Both the position numbers and the translations under genes were made by a program. From an uncultured Pseudomonadales bacterium (GTDB lineage: Bacteria; Pseudomonadota; Gammaproteobacteria; Pseudomonadales; Azotimanducaceae), in contig OY282455.1 in the NCBI GenBank assembly GCA_958296195.1, forward strand, positions 3,162,001 through 3,226,000: a stretch of DNA of 64,000 bases, written 5' to 3'. This document shows, piece after piece, positions 36,994 through 45,569 of the stretch. A model generated the notes under the pieces. The model saw only the letters and a program-made list of their open reading frames with translations. It ran no database searches and was not told the origin of the DNA. The first letter of the stretch is position 1, and each line of letters opens with the position of its first letter.

Positions 36994-37422
36994 ATGGGCA
37001 GAATCGTAACCACCGTGGACGTTCAGAACGTCATGGAGCCAAGTTTCGCCAAGAAGCTCGACATCTTGGTTGACACCGGCGCCAGCCATCTCACCCTGCC
37101 TAGGGCGTGGAAAGAGCAGTTTGGCGCCTTCCAAGGGGAGCAGGAGGTCGAGATGGAGACGGCGACTCAAGCCGTCACGCCGGGCTTAGTCTGCGGCCCC
37201 GTAAAAATCCAAGTGGAGGGTTTTCGGCCAGTTTACGGCGAGGTGCTCTTTATCGACATGACCCCGGCGAACGGCGAATACGAGCCCTTGCTCGGCTACA
37301 TCCCTTTGGAGCAGAGCGGCGTTGCGGTCGATTTGGTGGGCCATCGCCTCCTGCCAGTCCAATACTTGGATTTGAAAAGCGTCAATCAGCCACCGCAGGG
37401 CGCGGCTGCCGGCTTGGGCTAG
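36994..37422 (+). CDS. Retropepsin-like aspartic protease domain protein
   Basis: A 142-residue single-domain protein of the retroviral-protease (clan AA) fold. The catalytic motif is L-V-D-T-G-A-S at 25-31, and a second half has P-L-L-G-Y-I-P-L-E near 98-106, matching the conserved L-L-G. With one catalytic Asp it would need to dimerise. No signal peptide is seen, so it is cytoplasmic. Related bacterial proteins are often of unknown role and some come from mobile DNA. It is a lone gene with no strong ribosome site. Confidence 0.75.
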   Translation: MGRIVTTVDVQNVMEPSFAKKLDILVDTGASHLTLPRAWKEQFGAFQGEQEVEMETATQAVTPGLVCGPVKIQVEGFRPVYGEVLFIDMTPANGEYEPLLGYIPLEQSGVAVDLVGHRLLPVQYLDLKSVNQPPQGAAAGLG

Positions 37423-37488
37423 CACGGGCGCCATCGAATCCAATTTTGAGATAGGTTCCAAGCAGTTCAGCCGCCATAGGAGACCAGC

Positions 37489-38394
37489 ATGTCAAACCGT
37501 CTTCCCGCCGTCAGCCTAGCCGCCGTGCCTGGGCGACGGCTGCGCACCCTTGAAGTTGCCGAGGAAATCGAGCGGCGCGGGTTTTCCGGCATTTACGGCC
37601 CCAGCTTGGGGGACAGCCTGGCGCTGTGCCAAGCCATCGCCATGCGCACCCGGCACATTCCGTTCGGCACCAGCATCACGCCCATCTACCTGCGCAACGT
37701 CAACGAGTTCGCCCACACCGCCTCCTTCATTCATGAGGTCTCCGGCGGACGCTTTCGCTTCGGCATCGGCGTCAGCCACGAACCGACCCTCAAGCGGCTG
37801 GGCGTCGCGGGAGGCAAGCCCTTGGCGGACATTCGCCGCTTCGTGACGGAACTGCGCGCCGCCCCCCGGGTGGGTGAGTTGCCGCCCGTCACCCTAGCGG
37901 CGTTGCGCGGCGGCATGATCCGGCTGGCGGAGGAAATCGCCCAAGGCATGGTGTTCGCCAACGGCGCCCGCAGCCACATGGCCGCATCGCTGGTCAACCT
38001 GAGCGAGGCAGCGCGGAGCAATGACGCCTTCTTCATCGGCAACATGATTCCCACCTGCATCAGCGACGACGAAGCCGCCGCCAAGGCGGTGAACCGGCGC
38101 ACCCTCACCAGCTACGCCTACCTGCCGAACTACCGGAATTACTGGAAGGAGGCCGGCTACGCCGCGGAAATGGAGGGGGTGGAAGCCGCCATCGAAGCCG
38201 GAGACCGGGACGGCGTAGCCGCCGCTCTGTCCGACCGCTGGCTGGCGGACACCACCCTGTTCGGTTCCGCCGCCAAGGTGCGCGAGGGCATCGAAGCCTG
38301 GTTCGACGCCGGCCTAAAAACCCCGGTGATCGTGCCCTCCTCAGCCTCCGGCGGCCAGATGCAGGCGCTGCAGGAGTTCTTCTCCATCTGGTAG
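37489..38394 (+). CDS. LLM class flavin-dependent oxidoreductase
   Basis: A 301-residue luciferase-like barrel enzyme. It opens with A-E-E-I-E-R-R-G-F-S-G-I near 23-33, then I-P-F-G-T-S-I-T-P-I-Y-L-R near 57-69, and a glycine-rich F-R-F-G-I-G-V-S-H near 86. The end has V-I-V-P-S-S. It is the second LLM enzyme in the window, in the same broad superfamily as that at 21173 but shorter and divergent. Cofactor (FMN or F420) and substrate are unknown. ATG at 37489 follows AGGAGA. Confidence 0.85.
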   Translation: MSNRLPAVSLAAVPGRRLRTLEVAEEIERRGFSGIYGPSLGDSLALCQAIAMRTRHIPFGTSITPIYLRNVNEFAHTASFIHEVSGGRFRFGIGVSHEPTLKRLGVAGGKPLADIRRFVTELRAAPRVGELPPVTLAALRGGMIRLAEEIAQGMVFANGARSHMAASLVNLSEAARSNDAFFIGNMIPTCISDDEAAAKAVNRRTLTSYAYLPNYRNYWKEAGYAAEMEGVEAAIEAGDRDGVAAALSDRWLADTTLFGSAAKVREGIEAWFDAGLKTPVIVPSSASGGQMQALQEFFSIW

Positions 38395-38483
38395 CAGAGC
38401 GGCGAATCCGGAAAGAGCTTGGGCGCTCGGCAAGCTGGATGGCTGATTAGCGGAGCGTAAAACCTCAAGGGGCGGGAGAACTC

Positions 38484-38975
38484 ATGCACCTATGGTTGAT
38501 CAGGCACGCCAAGTCATCGTGGAGCAGCGGGGCACGGAGCGACTTTGAGCGGCCGCTCAACTCCCGCGGCGAGCGGGACAGCGCCAGAATGCAGGCTTGG
38601 CTGGCCGGGCAACCCAACCCCATCGAGTGGATCTGGACCAGCGATGCCGTGCGGGCGCGGACCACTGCGGACTTCGTGGCGCAGGCCTTTCCCGATGCCG
38701 TTCTGGAGGCGGAGCATCGCCTCTACGGCGCGGCGCCGGAGACCATTCTCCAAGTGGTGCGGGAAACGCCCGCCAACATCGAGACCGCGGCAATCGTCGC
38801 CCACAACCCCGGCATCACCTGGTGCGTCAACTTGCTGGTCGGCGAACGGGTGGCGGAGAACCTCCCCACCTTCGGCGCAGCGTTGCTGCAATGGCCCGGT
38901 GGCGCGGCGGCGCTGGCCCCAGGGAACGCCAACCTGCAAATCCTGGCCAGCCCCAAGGCGCTGCCACCGGAATAG
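38484..38975 (+). CDS. SixA-like histidine phosphatase
   Basis: A 163-residue phosphoglycerate-mutase-like phosphatase. The catalytic R-H-A triad motif is L-I-R-H-A-K-S at 5-11, followed by R-P-L-N-S-R-G-E-R at 22-30, a T-S-D-A-V-R-A-R-T-T-A segment near 52-62, and V-A-H-N-P-G near 109-114 with the second catalytic histidine. SixA removes phosphate from histidine phosphotransfer domains. No sensor kinase is nearby, so the partner is unknown. Confidence 0.88.
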   Translation: MHLWLIRHAKSSWSSGARSDFERPLNSRGERDSARMQAWLAGQPNPIEWIWTSDAVRARTTADFVAQAFPDAVLEAEHRLYGAAPETILQVVRETPANIETAAIVAHNPGITWCVNLLVGERVAENLPTFGAALLQWPGGAAALAPGNANLQILASPKALPPE

Positions 38976-39181
38976 CTCACCCGGCAACCGAAGCGCCTTC
39001 CCCAAGGCGTTCCGGCGGCGAAGAAAAGGCGCCATGCACCGCGCCCGCAGCACCGCCGGGCTAGGGCAACAACCGCAAACCACGCCACAGCACAACTTAC
39101 TCAAAGCAACGCATCGCTGGACTAGCGGGGCTTGAGCGCGTATATCTACGCTCCGCCAAACACTACATGGAGGATCACCCA

Positions 39182-39373
39182 ATGGGCTTTTTATCCTTGC
39201 TGGTGCTGATCGGCATCGCCTACCTGCTGTGGCGGGTCACCGATCAGCTTCCCGACCTCATCTTCCGCTTAAGCGAAATACAGCGCGATGTGGCGGAAAT
39301 CGCCCGCCGCTCCAGGGAGGCTGACGATGGCGCAAACGGGGCGGAGGAAAACGCCGACGACGCCAAAGACTGA
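39182..39373 (+). CDS. Small membrane-anchored coiled-coil protein
   Basis: A 63-residue product with one membrane helix at about 3-17 followed by an amphipathic region and an acidic tail. ATG at 39182 is chosen because GGAGGATC stands before it; an in-frame ATG at 39167 has no such site. The end overlaps the next gene by 47 bases in another frame. No family is recognised. About 200 bases before it are empty. Confidence 0.55.
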   Translation: MGFLSLLVLIGIAYLLWRVTDQLPDLIFRLSEIQRDVAEIARRSREADDGANGAEENADDAKD

Positions 39374-40169
39374 AAACCCCTTCGTGGCCAAGACAGCGGC
39401 GCCGAGCGGTTTCGACTGGCGCATCTGGCTGGGGCTCGCCCTCTCGGCGGCTTGGCTGGCCTTGGGCATCGCCTATATTTCGTTCAGCGTCGGCTGGTCC
39501 AACGTGCCTTCGTTGGACGCCGCCACCTTGGGCAACTTTCTGGAGGGGGCCTTCGCCCCCCTCGCCTTTCTGTGGCTGGTGATCGGCTACTTCCTGCAGC
39601 GCCGGGAGCTTGAACAGAACACCGCCGCCCTGCGCGTCCAGGCCCAGGAGATTCAGCGCACCGCGGAGCACGCCGCCATTCAGTCCCAGCAGATGGCGGC
39701 CAACGAACGGCACGCCGGGCAACAAGCCTACTTGCAGTTGGCGGAATCGGTGCGCGCGCAGCTCGGCGCCATCGCCGGCCTGCTGTTTATATCCAGCCAA
39801 GGCGCCACGGGCGACGGCACGGTCAGTCAGCAGGAAATTAGCAAGTTGTTCTCCATCATGTCCGCCCAGGAGCCGGAGGTGTTTTCCCGTCGATTGCTGG
39901 AAATACACTTGCAAACCCAAGACCCTGACAAGCAGCGCAACCTCTTCTACGGCACCGAAGTGCGCGCCCGGCACACCAACAACTTCATCTTCTCCTTCCA
40001 ACGGCTGCTTAAGCGCACCGCCGAAGTGGACCGGGACGACATGCTCCATGACGCGCTCATGGCCAGCGGCCACGGTTTCCTGTACCACGTCATGCAGCGC
40101 CATCGCGCCGCGGCGTCGCCGGAGCTTGCCGACGCCGCCAAAACCGGCGTTCACATCGACTCAATCTGA
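39327..40169 (+). CDS. Two-helix membrane protein with a helical cytoplasmic part
   Basis: A 280-residue protein: a basic Thr/Pro-rich leader, two membrane helices (about 34-55 and 76-92), then a long helical region starting Q-R-R-E-L-E-Q-N-T that looks coiled-coil to about residue 145, and a less regular C-terminus. This layout is seen in many bacterial membrane proteins of unknown function. ATG at 39327 follows GGGAGG by 6 bases. It overlaps the preceding small membrane gene, suggesting a coupled pair. Confidence 0.7.
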   Translation: MAQTGRRKTPTTPKTENPFVAKTAAPSGFDWRIWLGLALSAAWLALGIAYISFSVGWSNVPSLDAATLGNFLEGAFAPLAFLWLVIGYFLQRRELEQNTAALRVQAQEIQRTAEHAAIQSQQMAANERHAGQQAYLQLAESVRAQLGAIAGLLFISSQGATGDGTVSQQEISKLFSIMSAQEPEVFSRRLLEIHLQTQDPDKQRNLFYGTEVRARHTNNFIFSFQRLLKRTAEVDRDDMLHDALMASGHGFLYHVMQRHRAAASPELADAAKTGVHIDSI

Positions 40170-40277
40170 TCGGCAGGCCAAGATGCCGAGACAAGGCGGA
40201 ATGCGCTTCCAACGCGGACGGAGCGGCTTGCGTCCAACAGGCGCCATTGGGGCGAGACGCCATAGTACAATTCGTTC

Positions 40278-41576
40278 ATGGCCCCTTGCGAACTCATGAT
40301 CCGCAGCCGCTGGTGCCTGCCGATCGCGCCCTCGTCACAACCCATCGAACAGGGCGCTGTCGTCATTGCTGACGGACGCATTCTGGCGGTGGGGCCGGCT
40401 ACGGAGCTCGCCGGCCGCTTCCAGCCGAAGGCTCTGGTCGAACTCGACAACCATGTCCTGTTGCCGGGGCTGGTCAACGCCCACTGCCATGCCGCCATGT
40501 CGCTGCTGCGCGGGGCCGCCGAAGACTTGGAGCTTCAGGCTTGGCTCACGGAGGCCATCTGGCCTCTGGAGAGGCGGGTGGTTTCCGGCGAAATGGTGCG
40601 CATCGGCACCGACCTCGCCATCGCCGAGATGCTAAGCCGAGGAATCACCTGCTTCGCGGACATGTACTTCTTTCCCGAAGAAGCCGCCGCCTGCGCCGCA
40701 CGCACGGGCGTTAGGGCGCAAATCGCATTCCCCATCATCGATTCCGCCAATGCCTGGTGCGCCAACCTCAGCGAGGGCCTGCACAAGGGCCTCAAACTAC
40801 ATGACGCCTACCGCAACGATGCGCGCATCGGCATCGCCTTCGGCGCCCACTCCGCCTACATGTTGAGCGAAGAATCCTTGCGGAAGACGCTGATGTATGC
40901 GGAGGAGCTGGGTCGCCCCATCCAGATTCACCTGCACGAAAACGCCGCCGAAGTGGAGGAGGCATTCAAGCGGGTCGGGCGCTCCTGGATCACCCATTTG
41001 GCCGAAATCGGGCTGTTGAATCCGTCCTTGCAAGCCGTACACATGACGCAACTGACCGACGCGGAAATCGAATTGGTCGCGGGGCACGGCGTACAGGTGG
41101 TGCATTGCCCCCACTCCAACTTGAAGCTGGCGAGCGGCATCTGCCCCCTGCCGCGCCTGCGCCGAGCCGGTGTCAACATGGCGCTCGGCACGGACGGCGC
41201 CGCCTCCAACAACGCCCTGGATCTATTTGCCGAGGTGCGCTTAGCGGCGCTGCTCGCCAAGCACGAAGGCGGCAGCGCCGCTGAAGGCGCCGTCGCGGAT
41301 ATGCTGCGCATGGCGACCCTGGACGGCGCCAAGGCTCTGGGCCTTGACCATGAAATCGGCTCCCTTGAAGCGGGCAAACAGGCGGATTTGATCGCCGTTG
41401 ACCTCAGCGGCCCGTCCTTCCTGCCGGTGCGCGACCCGGCGGCGGCGCTGGTTCACGGCCCGGCCGGTGGCGCGGTCAGCCACGTTTGGGTGGCCGGCCG
41501 ACGCCTGTACGCGGAGGGCGAGTGGGACACCATCGACATGGCGGACTTGCGCGGGCGAGTGCAAGGGTTTGCGTAG
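40278..41576 (+). CDS. mtaD: 5-Methylthioadenosine/S-adenosylhomocysteine deaminase-like amidohydrolase
   Basis: A 432-residue TRZ/ATZ-type amidohydrolase. Metal ligands are N-A-H-C-H near 71-75, H-L-H-E-N near 218-222, and D in G-T-D-G-A-A-S near 303-309; H-C-P-H-S-N near 276 is also characteristic. Family members deaminate methylthioadenosine or SAH to inosine derivatives. With ahcY elsewhere in the window this would give a second way to dispose of SAH. It is followed by ubiG, a methyltransferase that releases SAH, after a 16-base gap, a link that makes sense. Confidence 0.87.
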   Translation: MAPCELMIRSRWCLPIAPSSQPIEQGAVVIADGRILAVGPATELAGRFQPKALVELDNHVLLPGLVNAHCHAAMSLLRGAAEDLELQAWLTEAIWPLERRVVSGEMVRIGTDLAIAEMLSRGITCFADMYFFPEEAAACAARTGVRAQIAFPIIDSANAWCANLSEGLHKGLKLHDAYRNDARIGIAFGAHSAYMLSEESLRKTLMYAEELGRPIQIHLHENAAEVEEAFKRVGRSWITHLAEIGLLNPSLQAVHMTQLTDAEIELVAGHGVQVVHCPHSNLKLASGICPLPRLRRAGVNMALGTDGAASNNALDLFAEVRLAALLAKHEGGSAAEGAVADMLRMATLDGAKALGLDHEIGSLEAGKQADLIAVDLSGPSFLPVRDPAAALVHGPAGGAVSHVWVAGRRLYAEGEWDTIDMADLRGRVQGFA

Positions 41577-41592
41577 CGCAGGAGCAAGCGCC

Positions 41593-42300
41593 TTGAACAC
41601 CGACAACATAGATCCGGCCGAAATCGACAAGTTCGATGCGCTGGCCCAACGCTGGTGGGACCCGGACGGGGACTTCAAAGCGCTGCACGACATCAACCCG
41701 GCGCGTCTGGCCTATGTGCTGGAACACGCGGACTTGGACCGCGGCCCGATCTTGGACATTGGCTGCGGCGGCGGCATTCTGACCGAGGCGCTGGCCACCG
41801 CCGGGGCCGAAGTCACCGGCATCGACATGGCGGAGAAGCCCTTGGCCGTGGCCCGCCGGCACGCCGATGCAAGCGGCGCCCAAGTGGAGTACTTGGCCAG
41901 CACCGCCGAAGACTTGGCGCAAGACCGCCCCAGCGCCTTCGCCGCGGTCACCTGTTTGGAGTTGCTGGAGCATGTTCCCGACTACGCCAGCACGGTCCGC
42001 GCCTGCGCCGAATTGGCCGCCCCCGGCGCAACCCTGGTCTTCTCCACCATCAACCGCCATCCGAAAGCCTATCTGCTGGCGGTGCTCGGCGCCGAGTACC
42101 TGCTGAACATCCTGCCCAAGGGAACCCATGACTACGCCAAGTTCATTCGCCCCTCGGAATTGGCCGCCGCCGTGCGCCAAGCCGGGTTGCAGGTGGAGGA
42201 AATCATCGGCCTGCGCTACAACCCCTTCTCACGCATCGCCAAACTCTCCTCCGATGTGGACGTAAACTACCTGCTGCGGGCCGGCAAGCCAAAGCAGTAG
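41593..42300 (+). CDS. ubiG: Ubiquinone O-methyltransferase UbiG
   Basis: SAM-dependent methylation of two hydroxyls in ubiquinone synthesis. The 235-residue product opens with the family sequence D-P-A-E-I-D-K-F, then R-W-W-D-P-D-G-D-F near 21-29, the SAM motif L-D-I-G-C-G-G-G near 54-61, and C-L-E-L-L-E-H-V near 120. TTG at 41593 is the start, with AGGAG at 41580-41584, 8 bases upstream. In E. coli relatives a phosphoglycolate phosphatase gene often follows; here an YciK-type gene follows directly. Confidence 0.93.
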   Translation: MNTDNIDPAEIDKFDALAQRWWDPDGDFKALHDINPARLAYVLEHADLDRGPILDIGCGGGILTEALATAGAEVTGIDMAEKPLAVARRHADASGAQVEYLASTAEDLAQDRPSAFAAVTCLELLEHVPDYASTVRACAELAAPGATLVFSTINRHPKAYLLAVLGAEYLLNILPKGTHDYAKFIRPSELAAAVRQAGLQVEEIIGLRYNPFSRIAKLSSDVDVNYLLRAGKPKQ

Positions 42301-42390
42301 CACCTTGAACGATGAACCGAAATCCGCGTCGGCGCAGAAGTCTTGGCGCGACTTTCGGCCCGGCGGCGGCATCCTTAGCGGAGCTCAATT

Positions 42391-43209
42391 GTGGACATCG
42401 GGGCGATCTATCCTGAGCTGGCACAAGCCCAAGTGCGCTGGCGCCATCTGCCGGCGGAGGGCGACTTTGCCGGCAAGACCGTTCTGGTCACCGGCGCGGG
42501 GGATGGCATCGGGCGGGCGCTGACGAAGACGTTGGCCCTGTATGGCGCGGACGTGGTGCTGCTCGGCAAGACCCGCACCAAGCTGGAGGCGGTGTTTGAC
42601 TGGATCGCCGAGCACAGCGCCACCAAGCCGGTCATAGTGCCCTGCGACCTCAACTTCCTGGACCAAGACAGCGCCGAAGCCTTGGCCGACCAAGTGCGGG
42701 GGGAATTCGGCCGTCTCGACGGACTGGTCCACAACGCCTCGGCGCTGGGTCCGAAAACGCCAGTGGAGCACTACCCCTTGTCCGAGTGGGAGATGGTTAC
42801 TCGAGTGAACCTCACCGCCGCCGTCACCCTGACCCAAACCCTGACGCCCCTGTTGCGGGAAACCGGGCAACCCAAAGGCGCCGAAGCCTCCATCGTCTTC
42901 ACCTCGTCCTCCGTAGGCCGCCAAGGACGGGCCTACTGGGGCGCCTACGCTGCCTCCAAGTTCGCCGTTGAAGGCCTGATGCAGGTGCTCGCCGACGAGT
43001 TCGTCCACGAAGGCGCCATTCGCGTCAACAGCCTCAACCCCGGCGCCACCCGCACCCCCATGCGACGGCTGGCCTACCCCGGCGAGGACCCAGCCACGGT
43101 GCCGCCGCCGGAAGCCCGCTTGGACCTCCACCTCTACCTACTCAGCGACGCCGCCAAGGGCGTAACCGGGCAGGCATTGGACGCCCGTGGGTGGGATGGA
43201 CCGCCTTAG
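42391..43209 (+). CDS. yciK: YciK family short-chain dehydrogenase/reductase
   Basis: A 272-residue SDR oxidoreductase. The nucleotide site is V-T-G-A-G-D-G-I-G-R-A near 32-42, N-A-S-A near 114, and the catalytic Tyr/Lys in A-Y-A-A-S-K near 188. S-S-S-V-G-R-Q-G-R and the C-terminal sequence match YciK, of unknown substrate. GTG at 42391 has GGAG about 8 bases upstream. It ends the mtaD-ubiG-yciK run. The next gene is of quite different composition. Confidence 0.88.
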   Translation: MDIGAIYPELAQAQVRWRHLPAEGDFAGKTVLVTGAGDGIGRALTKTLALYGADVVLLGKTRTKLEAVFDWIAEHSATKPVIVPCDLNFLDQDSAEALADQVRGEFGRLDGLVHNASALGPKTPVEHYPLSEWEMVTRVNLTAAVTLTQTLTPLLRETGQPKGAEASIVFTSSSVGRQGRAYWGAYAASKFAVEGLMQVLADEFVHEGAIRVNSLNPGATRTPMRRLAYPGEDPATVPPPEARLDLHLYLLSDAAKGVTGQALDARGWDGPP

Positions 43210-43233
43210 GGGACTATAACTTTCAGAGAAAAA

Positions 43234-43263
43234 TTGCAATCACAGTATGCGGTAGGTTAAAAT
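43234..43263 (+). promoter_or_regulatory. Predicted sigma-70 promoter of the DUF262 cassette
   Basis: TTGCAA at 43234-43239 and TAAAAT at 43258-43263 are separated by 18 bases in an A+T-rich gap. They lie about 30 bases before the GTG of the DUF262 gene, consistent with one promoter serving the three overlapping genes. Confidence 0.5.
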
Positions 43264-43293
43264 ACGGCAACTTGAGGCACATGCGAATTTACT

Positions 43294-44433
43294 GTGAATG
43301 AAAATGATCACGCCGATTGGGCCAACATCGATGGCCAAGCATACGATGGCTTGGAGGAAGAGAAAGATGATGACTCCATTGACATTAGGCGGCCCTTTAA
43401 TCCCGAACACATAAAAGTTCGCACAGTGCATCGCGTGGTCGAGCTGATCACTTCGCGCATAGCCCATGGAGAAATTGAATTAGCCCCAGACTTTCAGCGC
43501 ATGGCTGGAGTTTGGGATGATAAACGAAAGAGTCGCCTAATCGAATCTCTCTTACTGCGCATTCCCATCCCCGTATTTTACGTTGCCGCAGACAAAGACG
43601 ACAGGTGGTCCGTAGTGGACGGTCTGCAACGAACTTCTACAATATACGATTTTATTGAAGACAAATTTTCCCTTCGCCGGCTGGAATATTTGACAAAGCT
43701 AAACGGCCACACTTTCAGCAACCTGCCCAGACCCATGCAAAGAAGAATTAGGGAAACTGAACTGATCATAAACGTAATTGAACCTGGAACTCCACAGGAG
43801 GTCATGTTCAACATATTTCGACGCATTAACACTGGTGGAGTAACGCTCAACGGGCAGGAAATTCGCAATGCCCTGCACCCTGGTCCGATCAGGGAGTACC
43901 TCAAGGAATTAGCCGGCACCGATGAATTCCTGACCGCAACCAATGGATCAATAAGGCCTGACCGGATGGCTGATCGGGAATGCATACTTCGTTTTCTTGC
44001 ATTCTACGTTGAACCTTGGGAGACGTATTCAGCCAATGGCCTAGACGATTATCTGATTGAAGCAATGACAAGAATTAACGAAGAAGGCAGTACATTTCGA
44101 GACGATCTATCTCAAATATTCAGGAGGTCTATGAAAGCCGCGTCGGGTATTTTTGACGACTATGCTTTTAGGAAACTCTACGAGCGCAATGGAAGACGAA
44201 ATCCGATTAGCAAGGCGCTCTTCGAGACTTGGGGAGTAGGATTGGCAAGGCGCTCACATAGGGAACTTGACTCCCTCATAAAGGAAAGGAATAAGGTCAT
44301 CGGTCAATTTGTGCTTCTAATGAACGAAGACCACGACTTTAATACATCCATTTCCTACGCTACCGGTGTGCCCTCTCGCGTTAGGAAGCGCTTTCAGGCT
44401 ATCGATGAGCTCATTGGGAGGTGTCTCTTGTGA
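43294..44433 (+). CDS. DUF262 (ParB/Srx-fold, GmrSD-type) domain protein
   Basis: A 379-residue protein with an acidic start, then the DUF262 domain: P-D-F-Q-R at 65-69, V-V-D-G-L-Q-R-T-S-T-I at 107-117 (the D-G-Q-Q-R-like catalytic motif of the ParB-type NTPase fold), and R-I-N-T-G-G-V-T-L-N near 176. DUF262 proteins occur in restriction and anti-phage systems, such as GmrSD, that attack modified DNA. Usually a DUF1524 nuclease half follows, and it is missing here, so nuclease activity would need a partner. The gene overlaps the next by 4 bases. The DNA is clearly A+T-richer than the flanks. Confidence 0.85.
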   Translation: MNENDHADWANIDGQAYDGLEEEKDDDSIDIRRPFNPEHIKVRTVHRVVELITSRIAHGEIELAPDFQRMAGVWDDKRKSRLIESLLLRIPIPVFYVAADKDDRWSVVDGLQRTSTIYDFIEDKFSLRRLEYLTKLNGHTFSNLPRPMQRRIRETELIINVIEPGTPQEVMFNIFRRINTGGVTLNGQEIRNALHPGPIREYLKELAGTDEFLTATNGSIRPDRMADRECILRFLAFYVEPWETYSANGLDDYLIEAMTRINEEGSTFRDDLSQIFRRSMKAASGIFDDYAFRKLYERNGRRNPISKALFETWGVGLARRSHRELDSLIKERNKVIGQFVLLMNEDHDFNTSISYATGVPSRVRKRFQAIDELIGRCLL

Positions 44434-45569
44434 TTCGAGAAATCGAACTGGTGAACTTCAAGTGTTTCGAGAATTTGAAATTGGACTGTTCTCCTCTCAC
44501 TATGCTGTGCGGGATGAACGGAGTGGGAAAGAGCAGCATCATTCAGGTAATGCTTGTGCTTCGGCAATCCGCTACCTCGAGAGAGTTGCAGTCAGGCCGC
44601 CTAGTTTTGGGCGGCGAAATTACCGATCTGGGAACTGGGCAAGATGTCCTATTCGAGGGCGCCCAAAGCGACATGATTGAATTTCTGCTCTACAGCGACG
44701 ATATTCCAGAACCGTGTGAGCTTAAGTTCGACTATTCAAGAACGTCCGATGAACTGGTGGTCGCCAACTTTCCTTTTTCGGGAGACAGGAAAACAGTCAT
44801 TCCCCCGAAATGGCTGGATGCACCTCCGTTTGGAGGCTACATGGCCTATGTCAATGCAGAGAGGCTAGGCCCTCGAAAATCCTACAGCCATTCCGAGGTG
44901 TTCGCTCGTCGCGCCAAACTCGGCACACGCGGGGAATATGCACTTAACTACCTTTCAGCCCACCAGGACCAACTACTGCCAGAGGATGATCCGCGTTGCG
45001 CGGACTCATCAAGCCGAAGGCTGATCAGCGTCGTTAACCATTGGCTGCAGGACGTGACGCCAGGCGCTCAACTAGAGTTGGAGACAGTGCAGGATGCGGA
45101 CGCTATCATCGCTGGGTTTTCGTTTGGCCAACAAGGTGACGTTACAACGCGCAGGTATCGGGCCACGAACGTAGGTTTTGGCTTGTCCTATACGCTGCCC
45201 GTCTTGACGGCGTTACTTGCCCCCTCGGGGTCACTATGTTTAGTCGAGAATCCGGAAGCTCATCTCCATCCAAGAGGCCAGACTAGGCTGGGGGAATTCG
45301 TAGTTCGTGCCGCGCTTGCCGGGGTTCAAGTTTTTGTGGAAACGCATAGCGACCACTTTATGGACGGGGTGCGCATCGCTGTTCGGGAGGGTTTGATCCA
45401 GCCTAACGAAGTTGCATTTCACTACTTTAACCGCACTGGTGGCAAAACCATAGCTTCCTCACCGCAGTTGGACGCTGATGGCCGATTGTCTTCTTGGCCG
45501 AAAGGATTTTTCGATCAACACGAGGAGAACTTAGCCAAACTAATTGCGCCAAAGCCTCAAGATGCGTGA
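44430..45569 (+). CDS. AAA ATPase, OLD/RecF-like with DUF3696 C-terminus
   Basis: A 379-residue ABC-type ATPase. Walker A is C-G-M-N-G-V-G-K-S-S at 27-36, Walker B with the following motif is V-E-N-P-E-A-H-L-H-P near 274-283, and the D-loop/His motif is F-V-E-T-H-S-D-H near 305. The last 40 residues (D-G-R-L-S-S-W-P-K-G-F-F near 353) match DUF3696. The GTG at 44430 is the start, since GGGAGG lies 8 bases upstream. Such ATPases drive or sense in several defence systems. It overlaps both neighbours (4 and 8 bases). Confidence 0.85.
   Translation: MIREIELVNFKCFENLKLDCSPLTMLCGMNGVGKSSIIQVMLVLRQSATSRELQSGRLVLGGEITDLGTGQDVLFEGAQSDMIEFLLYSDDIPEPCELKFDYSRTSDELVVANFPFSGDRKTVIPPKWLDAPPFGGYMAYVNAERLGPRKSYSHSEVFARRAKLGTRGEYALNYLSAHQDQLLPEDDPRCADSSSRRLISVVNHWLQDVTPGAQLELETVQDADAIIAGFSFGQQGDVTTRRYRATNVGFGLSYTLPVLTALLAPSGSLCLVENPEAHLHPRGQTRLGEFVVRAALAGVQVFVETHSDHFMDGVRIAVREGLIQPNEVAFHYFNRTGGKTIASSPQLDADGRLSSWPKGFFDQHEENLAKLIAPKPQDA

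Noticed and set aside
42305..42523. 72-codon frame starting just after ubiG
   Set aside because: It begins with TTG, overlaps the start of yciK in another frame and has no recognisable content.
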